This document shows, in pieces, positions 56,250 to 63,964 of a DNA stretch of 64,000 nt. The position numbers were made by a program, and so were the translations under genes. Below the pieces are notes generated by a model that worked only from the letters and a program-made list of their open reading frames with translations, was not told where the DNA came from and made no database searches. This DNA is from Leptospira soteropolitanensis (lineage in GTDB: Bacteria; Spirochaetota; Leptospiria; Leptospirales; Leptospiraceae), in assembly GCF_026151655.1 (NCBI RefSeq), contig NZ_JAMQPN010000001.1:938270-1002269 (forward strand), written 5' to 3'. Each line of letters opens with the position of its first letter. Within the stretch, counting starts at the first letter, position 1.

Positions 56250-56990
56250 ATGAAACTCTATTCTGAATTGGCCGAATACTATTTTACCATTGAAGAACCA
56301 AGCCGTAAGTTTTCGGAAGAAATTCTTTTCCTGCGAGATACATTTAAGCGACATAAAATTCATACTGTTTTGGATATCGGTTGTGGAACAGGCGAACATA
56401 TCAAGGAACTCCAAGGAATGGGTTTCAAACCACTTGGAGTGGACGGTTCTCCAAGGATGTTGGAGATTGCCAAGGTTCGGTTTCCCCATTGCCAATTTGA
56501 ACTAGGAAAAATGGAAGCCTATGTCGCAAAACAACCTGTAGACGCAGTGATTTGTTTGTATGGAACCTTTAATTATCTCATAAACGATGATTTAGTTCAA
56601 AATTTCTTACGTAATTGCCATAAAAACTTAAAACAAGCCGGGCTTTTGGTTCTGGAAATTTGGAACGCAGACCCAATCCACAGAATCAAACGAAAACCTA
56701 TCACAACAGTAAGTAATGTTCGTCAAGGTGCTACCTCGATTCGCAGAAATAGAGGATTTCGATTAACGAGAGCAGACGATGTTGCCATTGTAGAAGTAAA
56801 CTATGTATATAATCTAAATCAAAAGGATTTAAAAGACAAACATACCATGCGTGTCTTTCATTTCCCACAAGTTCAGAATTTCTTAGACGATAATAAATTT
56901 GATGTTCTACATGTTTATAGCAACTACGACGGTGAAAAATATATAAAAACCGGCGCAAGGATGCTCATCGTAGCCAAAAAGAGGTCTTGA
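56250..56990 (+). CDS. Class I SAM-dependent methyltransferase
   Basis: 246 residues. Motif I is VLDIGCGTGEHIKELQ (about residues 41-56). LGVDGSPRMLEIAK is motif II with the ribose-binding Asp, and DAVICLYGTFNYL is motif IV. A C-terminal beta extension (HTMRVFHFPQVQNFLDD) is typical of this family branch. Substrate unknown. Divergent from the membrane signalling gene at 56173 and followed by lpdA. Confidence 0.85.
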   Translation: MKLYSELAEYYFTIEEPSRKFSEEILFLRDTFKRHKIHTVLDIGCGTGEHIKELQGMGFKPLGVDGSPRMLEIAKVRFPHCQFELGKMEAYVAKQPVDAVICLYGTFNYLINDDLVQNFLRNCHKNLKQAGLLVLEIWNADPIHRIKRKPITTVSNVRQGATSIRRNRGFRLTRADDVAIVEVNYVYNLNQKDLKDKHTMRVFHFPQVQNFLDDNKFDVLHVYSNYDGEKYIKTGARMLIVAKKRS

Positions 56991-57033
56991 CTTTCTTTTT
57001 TTCGTACGGTATCCCAATCTATTGGGAGAACCT

Positions 57034-58461
57034 ATGTCTAGTCCAAACCATTTCCAAGTCATCGTTATTGGAGGAGGGCCCGGCGGTTATGTCGCAGCCA
57101 TCCGTGCTGCACAATTAGGTTTACAAACTTGTCTTGTGGAACGTGAAAAACTTGGCGGAGTTTGTTTGAACTGGGGTTGTATTCCCACCAAAGCTCTGTT
57201 AGAAAGTGCTCATGTTTTAGAACATTTAAAACATGCAGCTAGTTTCGGTTTGTCTTGTGAAAATATCAAAGCTGATTTTGATGCAGTGATCAAACGTTCT
57301 CGCTCTGTTGCCGACCAAATGGCCAAGGGTGTTGAATTTCTCATGAAGAAAAACAAAATCACCGTTGTAAATGGTGAGGCAAGTTTCCAAAATTCCAAAA
57401 CCATCCAGGTAAAATCGAGTGCAGGAGAACCTTCCACTTTTACTGCCGATTTTTTTATATTAGCGGTGGGTGCAAAAAACAAAGCTCTCCCATTTTTACC
57501 TTTTGACGGAAAACGCGTGTTATCTGCTAGGGATGCCATGATCGAACCGAAAGTCATTTCAAACCTTGCCATCATTGGGGCTGGTGCGATTGGCGTGGAG
57601 TTTGCCGATTTTTATGCAAGTATGGGATCTAAGGTCACCATCATTGAATTCCAAGACCATTTACTTCCCAATGAAGATTTGGAAATTTCGGGAGTTCTGG
57701 AAAGAAGTTTTAAAAAACGAGGGATAGAACAGTATTTGAGTTTTGGTGTAGAGACAGCTACTGTCTCAGATTCAGGATTGGAACTTACCATACAAGATCG
57801 TAAATCGGCAAAAAAAGAAAAATTAAACTTTGATAAGGTGATTGTTGGAGTGGGAATATCACCTAATACAAGTAATATTGGTTTAGATGAAATTGGAATC
57901 AAATTGAAAAATGGATTTGTTGACTTTGTAGGAAACTATCGTTCTACAGTGGATCATATCTATGCCATTGGGGATTGTATTGTTACACCAGCTCTTGCCC
58001 ATGTGGCCAGTGCCGAAGGAATCCGTGCGGCAGAGGATATTTCTGTGCGACTAGGGAACCCACACCATTTACAAATTTCAAGGCTCAATTATTCGTATAT
58101 TCCTGGATGTACCTATTGTCATCCAGAAGTGGCAAGTGTCGGCCTTACTGAAGAAAAAGCCAAAGCACAAGGTTATGAGGTCAGTGTTGGAAAATTTCCG
58201 TTCACTGCCAGTGGTCGTGCCCAAGCCCAAGGGGACACAACGGGAATGGTTAAAATTGTTTCTGATAAAAAACATGGGGAAATTTTGGGTGCACATATCA
58301 TTGGGAGTGGAGCAACAGAAATGATCGCAGAACTGACGCTTGGTGCCAATATGGAAATTACTGTTCGGGAGCTTGCAAACACCATTCATGCCCATCCTAC
58401 TTTGTCAGAAGGAATTATGGAAAGTGCGGCGGCGGTGTTAGGTGAAGCGATTAATATATAA
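57034..58461 (+). CDS. lpdA: Dihydrolipoyl dehydrogenase (E3)
   Basis: 475 residues from ATG 57034 with GGGAGAA upstream (frame open to TTG 57022). FAD motif VIGGGPGGYVAAIRAAQLG; redox disulfide GGVCLNWGCIPTKALLESA; NAD-binding AIIGAGAIGVEFADFYASMG; second FAD block YAIGDCIVTPALAHVASAEG; C-terminal HAHPTLSEGIMESA with the catalytic His-Glu pair. E3 of pyruvate/2-oxoglutarate dehydrogenase or glycine cleavage complexes; no E1 or E2 is nearby. It is the last housekeeping gene before the accessory tract. Confidence 0.95.
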   Translation: MSSPNHFQVIVIGGGPGGYVAAIRAAQLGLQTCLVEREKLGGVCLNWGCIPTKALLESAHVLEHLKHAASFGLSCENIKADFDAVIKRSRSVADQMAKGVEFLMKKNKITVVNGEASFQNSKTIQVKSSAGEPSTFTADFFILAVGAKNKALPFLPFDGKRVLSARDAMIEPKVISNLAIIGAGAIGVEFADFYASMGSKVTIIEFQDHLLPNEDLEISGVLERSFKKRGIEQYLSFGVETATVSDSGLELTIQDRKSAKKEKLNFDKVIVGVGISPNTSNIGLDEIGIKLKNGFVDFVGNYRSTVDHIYAIGDCIVTPALAHVASAEGIRAAEDISVRLGNPHHLQISRLNYSYIPGCTYCHPEVASVGLTEEKAKAQGYEVSVGKFPFTASGRAQAQGDTTGMVKIVSDKKHGEILGAHIIGSGATEMIAELTLGANMEITVRELANTIHAHPTLSEGIMESAAAVLGEAINI

Positions 58462-58511
58462 GGGGGGTCGAATTGTATGTTCGATTTTGTCGCTTTCCTG
58501 GAGCGAATTGG

Positions 58512-59024
58512 ATGAAATTCTCTGAAATTGCAAAAGAAACTGATATCTCATCGATTGGTTTATCATCTGTGCTTCGTGAGGATGGAAGTAGCCATAAAGG
58601 AGGCTATTCTTTTGATGTGAGTTATGTAAAGGATCAAAATGGGAAAACAAGTATTATAAAATATAATGATGACTTTAGAGATGGAGTTATACCTGAACCG
58701 AAATCTCCTCTCGACCAATTTTTGGATCGAATTTCAAATGAACCGTCTAACAAATTTTCCTATAATCCTTATTATATGGTAGATGGAAATGGGAACAGAA
58801 CTCCGAATTTCTTTACTGCAGTCGGAAAAGATAACTGGCAATTGAATAAAGACTGGGATAGTAAAGGTGATATTGGGCTATCCGCAGATCAAAGAAAAGA
58901 ATTCTCCAAATTAATGAGAGATATGGCGTTAAAACATGATCCTCCTGTAACATTGACAGATGATAATGTTAAACAGATGTGGAATCACAGACATCATCTT
59001 CATGTAACGGAAATTAACAAATGA
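58512..59024 (+). CDS. LAS-type (D-Ala carboxypeptidase/MepA-like) metallopeptidase domain protein, possible orphan toxin module
   Basis: 170 residues from ATG 58512, with GGAG eight bases before it; the frame is open to about 58455, just after the lpdA stop. SSHKGGYSFDVSY gives His28-x2-Gly-x3-Asp35 and WNHRHHLHV gives His162-x-His164. This is the HxxGxxxD ... HxH zinc set of LAS peptidases that cut peptidoglycan. No signal peptide is visible, unlike housekeeping wall enzymes. It overlaps the next lipoprotein gene as ATGA. This arrangement resembles a detached toxin C-terminus with an immunity gene; a phage-type endolysin is the alternative. Confidence 0.6.
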   Translation: MKFSEIAKETDISSIGLSSVLREDGSSHKGGYSFDVSYVKDQNGKTSIIKYNDDFRDGVIPEPKSPLDQFLDRISNEPSNKFSYNPYYMVDGNGNRTPNFFTAVGKDNWQLNKDWDSKGDIGLSADQRKEFSKLMRDMALKHDPPVTLTDDNVKQMWNHRHHLHVTEINK

Positions 59025-59887
59025 AATTAATAGTCATTTTATTTTTAGTCGTTTCTTTACTTTCTGGGTGTTCATCAGATTTAAAATCGCAAAGACAAAT
59101 TGAAGAAGAGCAAATTTATCTATCTGAAATGAATTATCTAGTCGAAAGTTACGTTCCTTTGTCTAAACAAATGAAACAAAAGAAATACCCAGATACCTGG
59201 ATAGAGAATCTTTACTTTGAATCTACTAAATATAAAGTCAAAATCAATACTTCCGCATTAGAGAAGAGAAATATGTCGGCTACTATTGCCATAAAAGAAA
59301 TTCTGAATATTTATGAAGAAGGAAGGGAGAAGGTTTTCTTTTTTAAAAATGGTCTCATATTTAGGATCGTTTATACGGAGCCAGTGATGCCTCCAGATAG
59401 TCCTTCTTATCCTGGCGACTATGGCCTTCGATTTGATTTTAAGAATGGGAAACTAGAAACTCTAGGTTGCTATTTCCAACAAAAACCATGCCAGGAAATG
59501 ATTCATTTGGATCCATCAGGAGAAGTAGTAAAGGTAACCAAAGAAAAAGCACAATGTACTAAGGGTTGCGGACACTTAGTTCCCTATCGAATTCCAGGAT
59601 ACTACAAGATCGCCGATCACAAAGTGCGAGTCAGAAAGGAGCCTTCCGTAAAATCGGAAATCGTCGCCGAACTGAATAAAGATACTCCTGTTGAAGTAAT
59701 CGCAGATTCAGAAGTTTTTGAAGAAATTTTCCCTCATTATGGAACATGGGGAAAAGTCAGATTGGAAGATGGGAGGGAAGGTTATGTATATGGAGCTTTT
59801 CTTCGTGCACCTGGTGAAATCGACGTAGTATCCATACGCGAAAAAGCGGGAGAGTGGAAAAAGAAAAACGGATGGAAAGAAAAATGA
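59021..59887 (+). CDS. SH3-domain lipoprotein, possible immunity partner
   Basis: 288 residues. Lipoprotein signal (VILFLVVSLLSGC, lipobox LSGC). Middle part of unknown fold with Cys pair CYFQQKPCQ and CTKGCGH. C-terminal bacterial SH3 domain (about 205-270: HKVRVRKEPSVKSEIVAEL, WGKVRLEDGREGYVYGAFL), a wall-binding module. Translationally coupled to the LAS peptidase, so a periplasmic immunity or targeting role is inferred. It does not look like a known immunity family to me. Confidence 0.7.
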   Translation: MKLIVILFLVVSLLSGCSSDLKSQRQIEEEQIYLSEMNYLVESYVPLSKQMKQKKYPDTWIENLYFESTKYKVKINTSALEKRNMSATIAIKEILNIYEEGREKVFFFKNGLIFRIVYTEPVMPPDSPSYPGDYGLRFDFKNGKLETLGCYFQQKPCQEMIHLDPSGEVVKVTKEKAQCTKGCGHLVPYRIPGYYKIADHKVRVRKEPSVKSEIVAELNKDTPVEVIADSEVFEEIFPHYGTWGKVRLEDGREGYVYGAFLRAPGEIDVVSIREKAGEWKKKNGWKEK

Positions 59888-59888
59888 A

Positions 59889-60596
59889 GTGAAACTTCTT
59901 TATTTAGCATGTTTTACTTATTTTTTCAATTGCTCACACGTTTTCGAACTTGAAGTAAAAAAAGAGGTCGGTGGCACAGATTATATTCTGGCGGAAACTG
60001 CATGTAGCCGGTATGGTTATCGCATTCCCGTTATTGAAGAACTCATCTGGGCCGATGTTTTCGGAGGACTGAATGAAGTTCGTTCGAAAATGACTAACAT
60101 TGAACGGTATGCAATTTTATCGTCAAGTAGAGAAGGGATTCTCGACTTTCATTTAGGTTACATTTTGCAATCCAGAGAAACATACATTTTTAAGAACACC
60201 GTCCCAGTTGGTTATGGGTTTTGTATTCCAAACCATAAAACTATTCCGTATCATTACGCTCTCATAAGCAATCGAATCATAGATTATATCTCCTCAAAAT
60301 TTAAAAAAACGCAATTTTCGTATATTGGAAAAGGGACATACAAAGAAGCAGGGCTTTGGTGCGCAAAGATATCTCATAATGAAAAACGTATATTAATCTC
60401 TACTGACGATATAGGGACTTTCAGGAATTCTTCACTTTTTAAAAACCTTTTTAAGGTTGGAATTGAATCTTTTTGGTTAATAGATAAGACAGAGGATTTT
60501 TTCTTCCATCAAGTCTATTATAGTTTTTCAGACAGAATCGAAGTAGAAGAAGATATAAATCAAGAAAAAGGAATTATATGTCGTTCATCAAATTAA
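59889..60596 (+). CDS. Putative lipoprotein of unknown function
   Basis: 235 residues from GTG 59889, one base after the previous stop. A short lipoprotein-like start (LLYLACFTYFFNC) is followed by ETACSRYGYRIPVIEELIWADVFGG, which resembles the opening of FGE-sulfatase/C-type-lectin-like folds (RLPTEEEW-type), and later GFCIPNHK and GIICRSSN. I cannot name a family. It belongs to the accessory tract and could be another immunity-type or surface protein. Confidence 0.5.
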   Translation: MKLLYLACFTYFFNCSHVFELEVKKEVGGTDYILAETACSRYGYRIPVIEELIWADVFGGLNEVRSKMTNIERYAILSSSREGILDFHLGYILQSRETYIFKNTVPVGYGFCIPNHKTIPYHYALISNRIIDYISSKFKKTQFSYIGKGTYKEAGLWCAKISHNEKRILISTDDIGTFRNSSLFKNLFKVGIESFWLIDKTEDFFFHQVYYSFSDRIEVEEDINQEKGIICRSSN

Positions 60597-60731
60597 AAGT
60601 CGAATTTGAACTAAAATACCAACTAATTTAAATTTCATAATTTTATCACAAATCAAAGGGAAGAAATCCAAAAGCAAAAGCTGAAAGAAAAAATAGCAGT
60701 AAATGCAGATAAAATCAACGAACTGAATAGT

Positions 60732-61433
60732 TTGCAGATAGAGAACAGAGTCAATGCATTGAATCAAAATGGCAAATTAAGCCAAGGGAAAAATGGGCCA
60801 ATTGCGCAAACTGTCAAATCCACATATGAGTATTTTCAAGGAATTAATATCGAAACCGAAATTGCAGGTCTATCTGGCGATAAGAAAGCGATTGCAAGGG
60901 ATGCGCTTAAATATATACAAGATTACACATCAGCAGACCAATTTGCTAACGACACCCAAAGTGCACTTTGTAACGTGATTTCTGCTTGGGAGGCTGGGAT
61001 ACTAGCGAATAGAAGCCCAGAACAAGTGAATCGAAACTTTGCAGAGTTTTACAAAGAACAAGTTCTTGCGGGGAATATCAAAAAAGACAACTATGGTAGC
61101 ACAGTAGGAGTTTTTTACAATAGCGATAAACCGTATTTGGAACCTACAAAGGTATTGTCTAATAACATTGACTTCTCGACGGATGCAGGAAAGGCAAGTG
61201 CAATTCAGGAGTTGAATACAACCTCTGCTCGCGTAGCTCAAATCTATCTTGATTATCCAGGTGGGAAAAAAGGAGAACATTTTGTGATTGCTTATAAAAA
61301 TGCTCAGGGAGACTGGATTATCAAGGATCATAATGAGAAGGGATCAATGAATCCAGACAATTGGAAGAATGGTGGAAAATTAATAAATGCAATAAATAGA
61401 GGACTAATCGCAGATATCCGGTTAGTGGAATAA
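60732..61433 (+). CDS. Orphan C-terminal module with papain/C39-like Cys-His-Asp set, 5' truncated
   Basis: The reading frame is open from 60627 but contains no ATG until near its end; TTG 60732 is only a formal start. The first part (NQREEIQKQKLKEKIAV and on) is a coiled coil, as in the stem of a larger protein. Cys80 (SALCNVISAW), His183 (GEHFVIAYKN) and Asp199 (DWIIKDHN), TTG numbering, have the order and spacing of papain-like/C39 peptidases. This looks like a toxin C-terminus left behind or stored as a cassette, followed after nine bases by a lipoprotein gene. It may not be translated now. Confidence 0.5.
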   Translation: MQIENRVNALNQNGKLSQGKNGPIAQTVKSTYEYFQGINIETEIAGLSGDKKAIARDALKYIQDYTSADQFANDTQSALCNVISAWEAGILANRSPEQVNRNFAEFYKEQVLAGNIKKDNYGSTVGVFYNSDKPYLEPTKVLSNNIDFSTDAGKASAIQELNTTSARVAQIYLDYPGGKKGEHFVIAYKNAQGDWIIKDHNEKGSMNPDNWKNGGKLINAINRGLIADIRLVE

Positions 61434-61442
61434 GGAGTAAGA

Positions 61443-61799
61443 ATGAAAAAGATTGCCTATGTGTTTTTAGTAAGTTGTGTTTTCATCAATTGTGGGATAA
61501 CCCCCCTTGATGAAAAATATGCAGATAAAAATCACTTCTATTACTTTGTTGATAGACTAGAAAATCTGCATAGATATGGATTTTCTGATTTAGAGCGGTA
61601 CCAATACGGGAAGTTTGATACTCAAACGGCAAGTTTAACCTTGTATGGCATTACTACATGGGAGCCGAAAAAGGTTTTAAAATTCAAACATTATAAAGAT
61701 GATGTTTTTTATATAGATGGCTATGAAAAGTTTTTCCTGCATCTAGGAAGAAAAGATTGTACAGATATAGTATTCGCCTTACACAATCCTCTAACTTAA
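61443..61799 (+). pseudogene. 5' part of a small lipoprotein gene split by an IS481-family element
   Basis: The native part is 61443-61757 (105 codons). A lipoprotein signal (IAYVFLVSCVFINC) opens it. From 61758 the frame runs into the insertion sequence and stops at 61799 after 13 foreign codons. Removing the element and one copy of the AAAAGAT duplication joins ...HLGRKD to RVIDFLKDKED... at 62967 in the same frame. This restores a 160-residue protein. Its place after the papain-like module suggests it was the immunity partner. Confidence 0.85.
61751..61757. repeat. Left target-site duplication of the IS481-family element
   Basis: AAAAGAT directly before the left end (TGT). The identical heptamer follows the right end at 62960-62966. 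Confidence 0.88.
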
Positions 61800-62959
61800 T
61801 TTAGATTATTGATCTTCTTCCATTTTTAATTCTCGGATTCCTTCTTGGAAAACTTGATAGGGAGTTCTTCCGTTCATATTTCTGCCTTGATGTGATCTTT
61901 CGTTGTTATAGAACTTTAGATAAACCTGGAAATCTTTTTCCATTTCTTCTACTGTTTCATAAAAGTTGGTTCTCCCAGCGACCCTGAAGTGTTCGTCGAG
62001 CAATGTTCGATGAAGTCTTTCCACATATCCGTTGCTTTGTGGTCTTCTCACTTTTGTCGTTCTATGTTCTATATCTTCTAGTTGAAGGAATAATTCAAAC
62101 GGATGTTGGTCTTCTCTCCCACAGTATTCTCGTCCATTATCTGTTAGAATTGTTTTGATAGGAATGTTGTGTTCTTCGAAGAAAGGAAGTACTTCATTGT
62201 TTAAAGTCTGAACAGCCGTGATTGGCATTTTCGATGTATGAAGAGTTCCCCACGCATATCTGGAATGACAATCTATAACTGTCTGCAGATAGACTCTTCC
62301 TATTCCTTTCAAGGTTCCTACCATAAAAGTATCCATAGCCACTAAATCACCTGTAAAATCAGCCTGAATGTGCCTGTCTCGGTATTCAGGATTGAATTTC
62401 TCAAGTAGCTTTATTTGATTTTCATTCAATTCAATAGGATGTTCTTTAAGATGTTGATCCAGTCTTAAAAGTCTTTGGTGTTTCGTAAGAAGTTTAGTCC
62501 TTGTCCAAACCCCTCGGACTCCGCCTGAACTTACGCTATGACCTTTTAAATTCAATTGTTGAGCAACACGAATGGAACCATGAGTTGGATTGATGAGGCT
62601 ATAATCCAGAATCACTTTTTCGAGTTCTTCCGACAATCGGTTTGGATGAGGGTTGGTCGCTCCAGATACTCTGTCGATCAAACCTTCTGAACCAAACGTT
62701 TGGTAGTTTCTTCTGATCTCATAGAATTGTTGTCTGGAGTAGCCCATGATCTTACAGGCTTTACTGACATTGCTTAATTCATTTGCTAATTCTAACAAAT
62801 TTAGCTTTCTTCTCGCTGCTTTGGTGCTTACGTTGGTATTGGTGGTCATGCATTTTCCCTCCTAGGAAATGACTTTGTGGTAAAAATCATTTTTCTAAAT
62901 AGAGGATGTGTGACCACTGCTTCTTTACGAAACTGTCAGGTGAATACTATACTAGCACA
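61758..62959 (-). mobile_element. IS481-family insertion sequence, 1202 bp, complete
   Basis: Ends are TGT...ACA as in IS481. Imperfect terminal inverted repeats match at 20 of 26 positions (left TGTACAGATATAGTATTCGC; right, reversed, TGTGCTAGTATAGTATTCAC, each continuing as CCT-x-ACA). A perfect 7-bp direct repeat AAAAGAT flanks them. The element holds one full-length transposase on minus. It interrupts the small lipoprotein gene. The intact duplication and reading frame imply recent insertion. Confidence 0.88.
61806..62849 (-). CDS. IS481-family DDE transposase
   Basis: 347 residues. The N-terminal helix-turn-helix reads LELANELSNVSKACKIMGYSRQQFYEIRRNY, with a second HTH at SLINPTHGSIRVAQQL. 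The integrase-type core has Asp173 (AMDTFMVG), Asp237 (LTDNGREYCG) and Glu277 (SNGYVERLHRTLLDEHF). The C-terminal YLKFYNNERSHQGRNMNGRTPYQVF is typical. AGGAGGG precedes the start. No frameshift or stop, so it is probably active. Confidence 0.95.
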   Translation of the reverse strand: MTTNTNVSTKAARRKLNLLELANELSNVSKACKIMGYSRQQFYEIRRNYQTFGSEGLIDRVSGATNPHPNRLSEELEKVILDYSLINPTHGSIRVAQQLNLKGHSVSSGGVRGVWTRTKLLTKHQRLLRLDQHLKEHPIELNENQIKLLEKFNPEYRDRHIQADFTGDLVAMDTFMVGTLKGIGRVYLQTVIDCHSRYAWGTLHTSKMPITAVQTLNNEVLPFFEEHNIPIKTILTDNGREYCGREDQHPFELFLQLEDIEHRTTKVRRPQSNGYVERLHRTLLDEHFRVAGRTNFYETVEEMEKDFQVYLKFYNNERSHQGRNMNGRTPYQVFQEGIRELKMEEDQ

Positions 62960-62966
62960 AAAAGAT
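62960..62966. repeat. Right target-site duplication of the IS481-family element
   Basis: AAAAGAT immediately after the right end ACA, identical to 61751-61757. Confidence 0.88.
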
Positions 62967-63134
62967 AGAGTCATTGATTTTCTTAAGGATAAAGAAGATA
63001 TCAAGTCTAGTTTTGCTGGAGGGTATGGCGAAGAAGAATTAATTTCCCTTGAAGCATGCAAAGCCCATGCGGAAAGAGTTCAAAAAGAAATCGAAGACGC
63101 CCAACAGTGTGATGGTTGCCAAGGTCCAATGTAA
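62967..63134 (+). pseudogene. 3' part of the lipoprotein gene split by the insertion sequence
   Basis: Fifty-five codons (RVIDFLKDKEDIKSS ... CDGCQGPM) continue the frame broken at 61757. The frame stays open back into the element to about 62877, but that part is IS sequence and has no good ribosome site. The end carries a CDGC pair. Probably untranslated. Confidence 0.8.
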
Positions 63135-63376
63135 TTAATTTTTGTAAAATGATAACTCCTATCACTTATAAGGGTGAAATCAAAAATGTGGACGTTTCGT
63201 TTTTTCAAAAAATTTGATTAAACGAAACTGTTTCAGTTGTGAATGGTCCAAATAAAAAAAGACTGAGGCCAATTTCGTTACCGGAGATTAGTGACTCCAA
63301 ATCTATCTTGATTATAGATTTTCTCCTACTTACACTCTCAAATTAGAAAAATATTGGTTGATTCAAAAATAAAAAG
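63135..63376. other. Intergenic stretch with a long hairpin before the toxin-antitoxin pair
   Basis: No gene seen. GTTTCGTTT (63194-63202) and AAACGAAAC (63220-63228) are perfect inverted arms, with TCAAA/TTTGA nested inside. The hairpin probably ended the transcript of the now interrupted lipoprotein gene. T-runs are internal, so it is not a textbook terminator. Confidence 0.5.
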
Positions 63377-63397
63377 TGTATATTTTTAAGATATACA
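63377..63397 (+). promoter_or_regulatory. Palindromic operator at the brnTA promoter/start
   Basis: TGTATAT-N7-ATATACA is a perfect 7-bp inverted repeat that ends on the A of the brnT start codon. Self-repression by the antitoxin-toxin complex at such a site is usual for brnTA loci. Confidence 0.6.
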
Positions 63398-63711
63398 TGA
63401 ATTTTCCTGAGTTTTCGACCATTGAAGGTTTTGATTGGGATAAAGGAAATGTTGAAAAAAATTGGATTAAACATAAAGTTAAACCGGGCGAAACCGAAGA
63501 AATCTTCTTTAATGAACCATTGTTAGTTGTAAGTGATGATGTTCATTCTGAAAATGAAAAGAGATTTGCGGCTTTAGGTATTAGCAACTATTCAAGAAAG
63601 TTATTTGCTGTTTTTACTGTTCGAAATAATAAAATCAGAATCATTTCTGTCAAAGATATGAGTAAAAAGGAGAGAAAAGTTTATGAAAGCTATCAAAAAG
63701 AAACTTCCTAA
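63397..63711 (+). CDS. brnT: BrnT family toxin (ribonuclease-like)
   Basis: About 104 residues from ATG 63397; a GTG at 63376 lies inside the operator. BrnT pattern: GFDWDKGNVEKNWIKHKV (FxWDxxKxxxNxxKHxV), ETEEIFFNEPLLVVSDDVHSENEKRFAALGIS and RIISVKDMSKKERKVYE, where the Arg and the late KERxxY are family hallmarks. BrnT is a RelE-fold RNase that blocks translation. It is followed by the overlapping brnA gene. Confidence 0.9.
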   Translation: MNFPEFSTIEGFDWDKGNVEKNWIKHKVKPGETEEIFFNEPLLVVSDDVHSENEKRFAALGISNYSRKLFAVFTVRNNKIRIISVKDMSKKERKVYESYQKETS

Positions 63712-63964
63712 GTTTAAGTCTATTGACGATGAGATTACATTTTGGGATAAAAATGATGCTACTGATTTCTTCGATTTCGAGAATCCTGAAAAAACATCTT
63801 TTCCTAACCTTAAGCCTACGACAAAAATGATTTCTTTACGATTGCCTGAATCTTTATTGGAAAGACTCAAGACTCTTGCTAACAAAAATGACGTTCCTTA
63901 CCAATCATTAATCAAAATTTTACTTTCAGAAAAAGTAAATGAAGAATTTAAGAAAGTCGGATAA
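63683..63964 (+). CDS. brnA: BrnA family antitoxin
   Basis: 93 residues. The N-terminal acidic region has IDDEITFWDKNDATDFFDFE (the WDxxDxxDF element of BrnA-like antitoxins). The C-terminal ribbon-helix-helix is MISLRLPESLLERLKTLANKNDVPYQSLIKILL. It overlaps brnT by 29 bases and should bind the operator at 63377. The distal 36 bases of the window are not coding as far as can be seen. Confidence 0.88.
   Translation: MKAIKKKLPKFKSIDDEITFWDKNDATDFFDFENPEKTSFPNLKPTTKMISLRLPESLLERLKTLANKNDVPYQSLIKILLSEKVNEEFKKVG

Noticed and set aside
61781..62911. ACACAATCCTCTA / TAGAGGATGTGT as IS ends
   Set aside because: Inverted match is real but flanks show no target duplication; the outer TGT...ACA pair with AAAAGAT fits fully.
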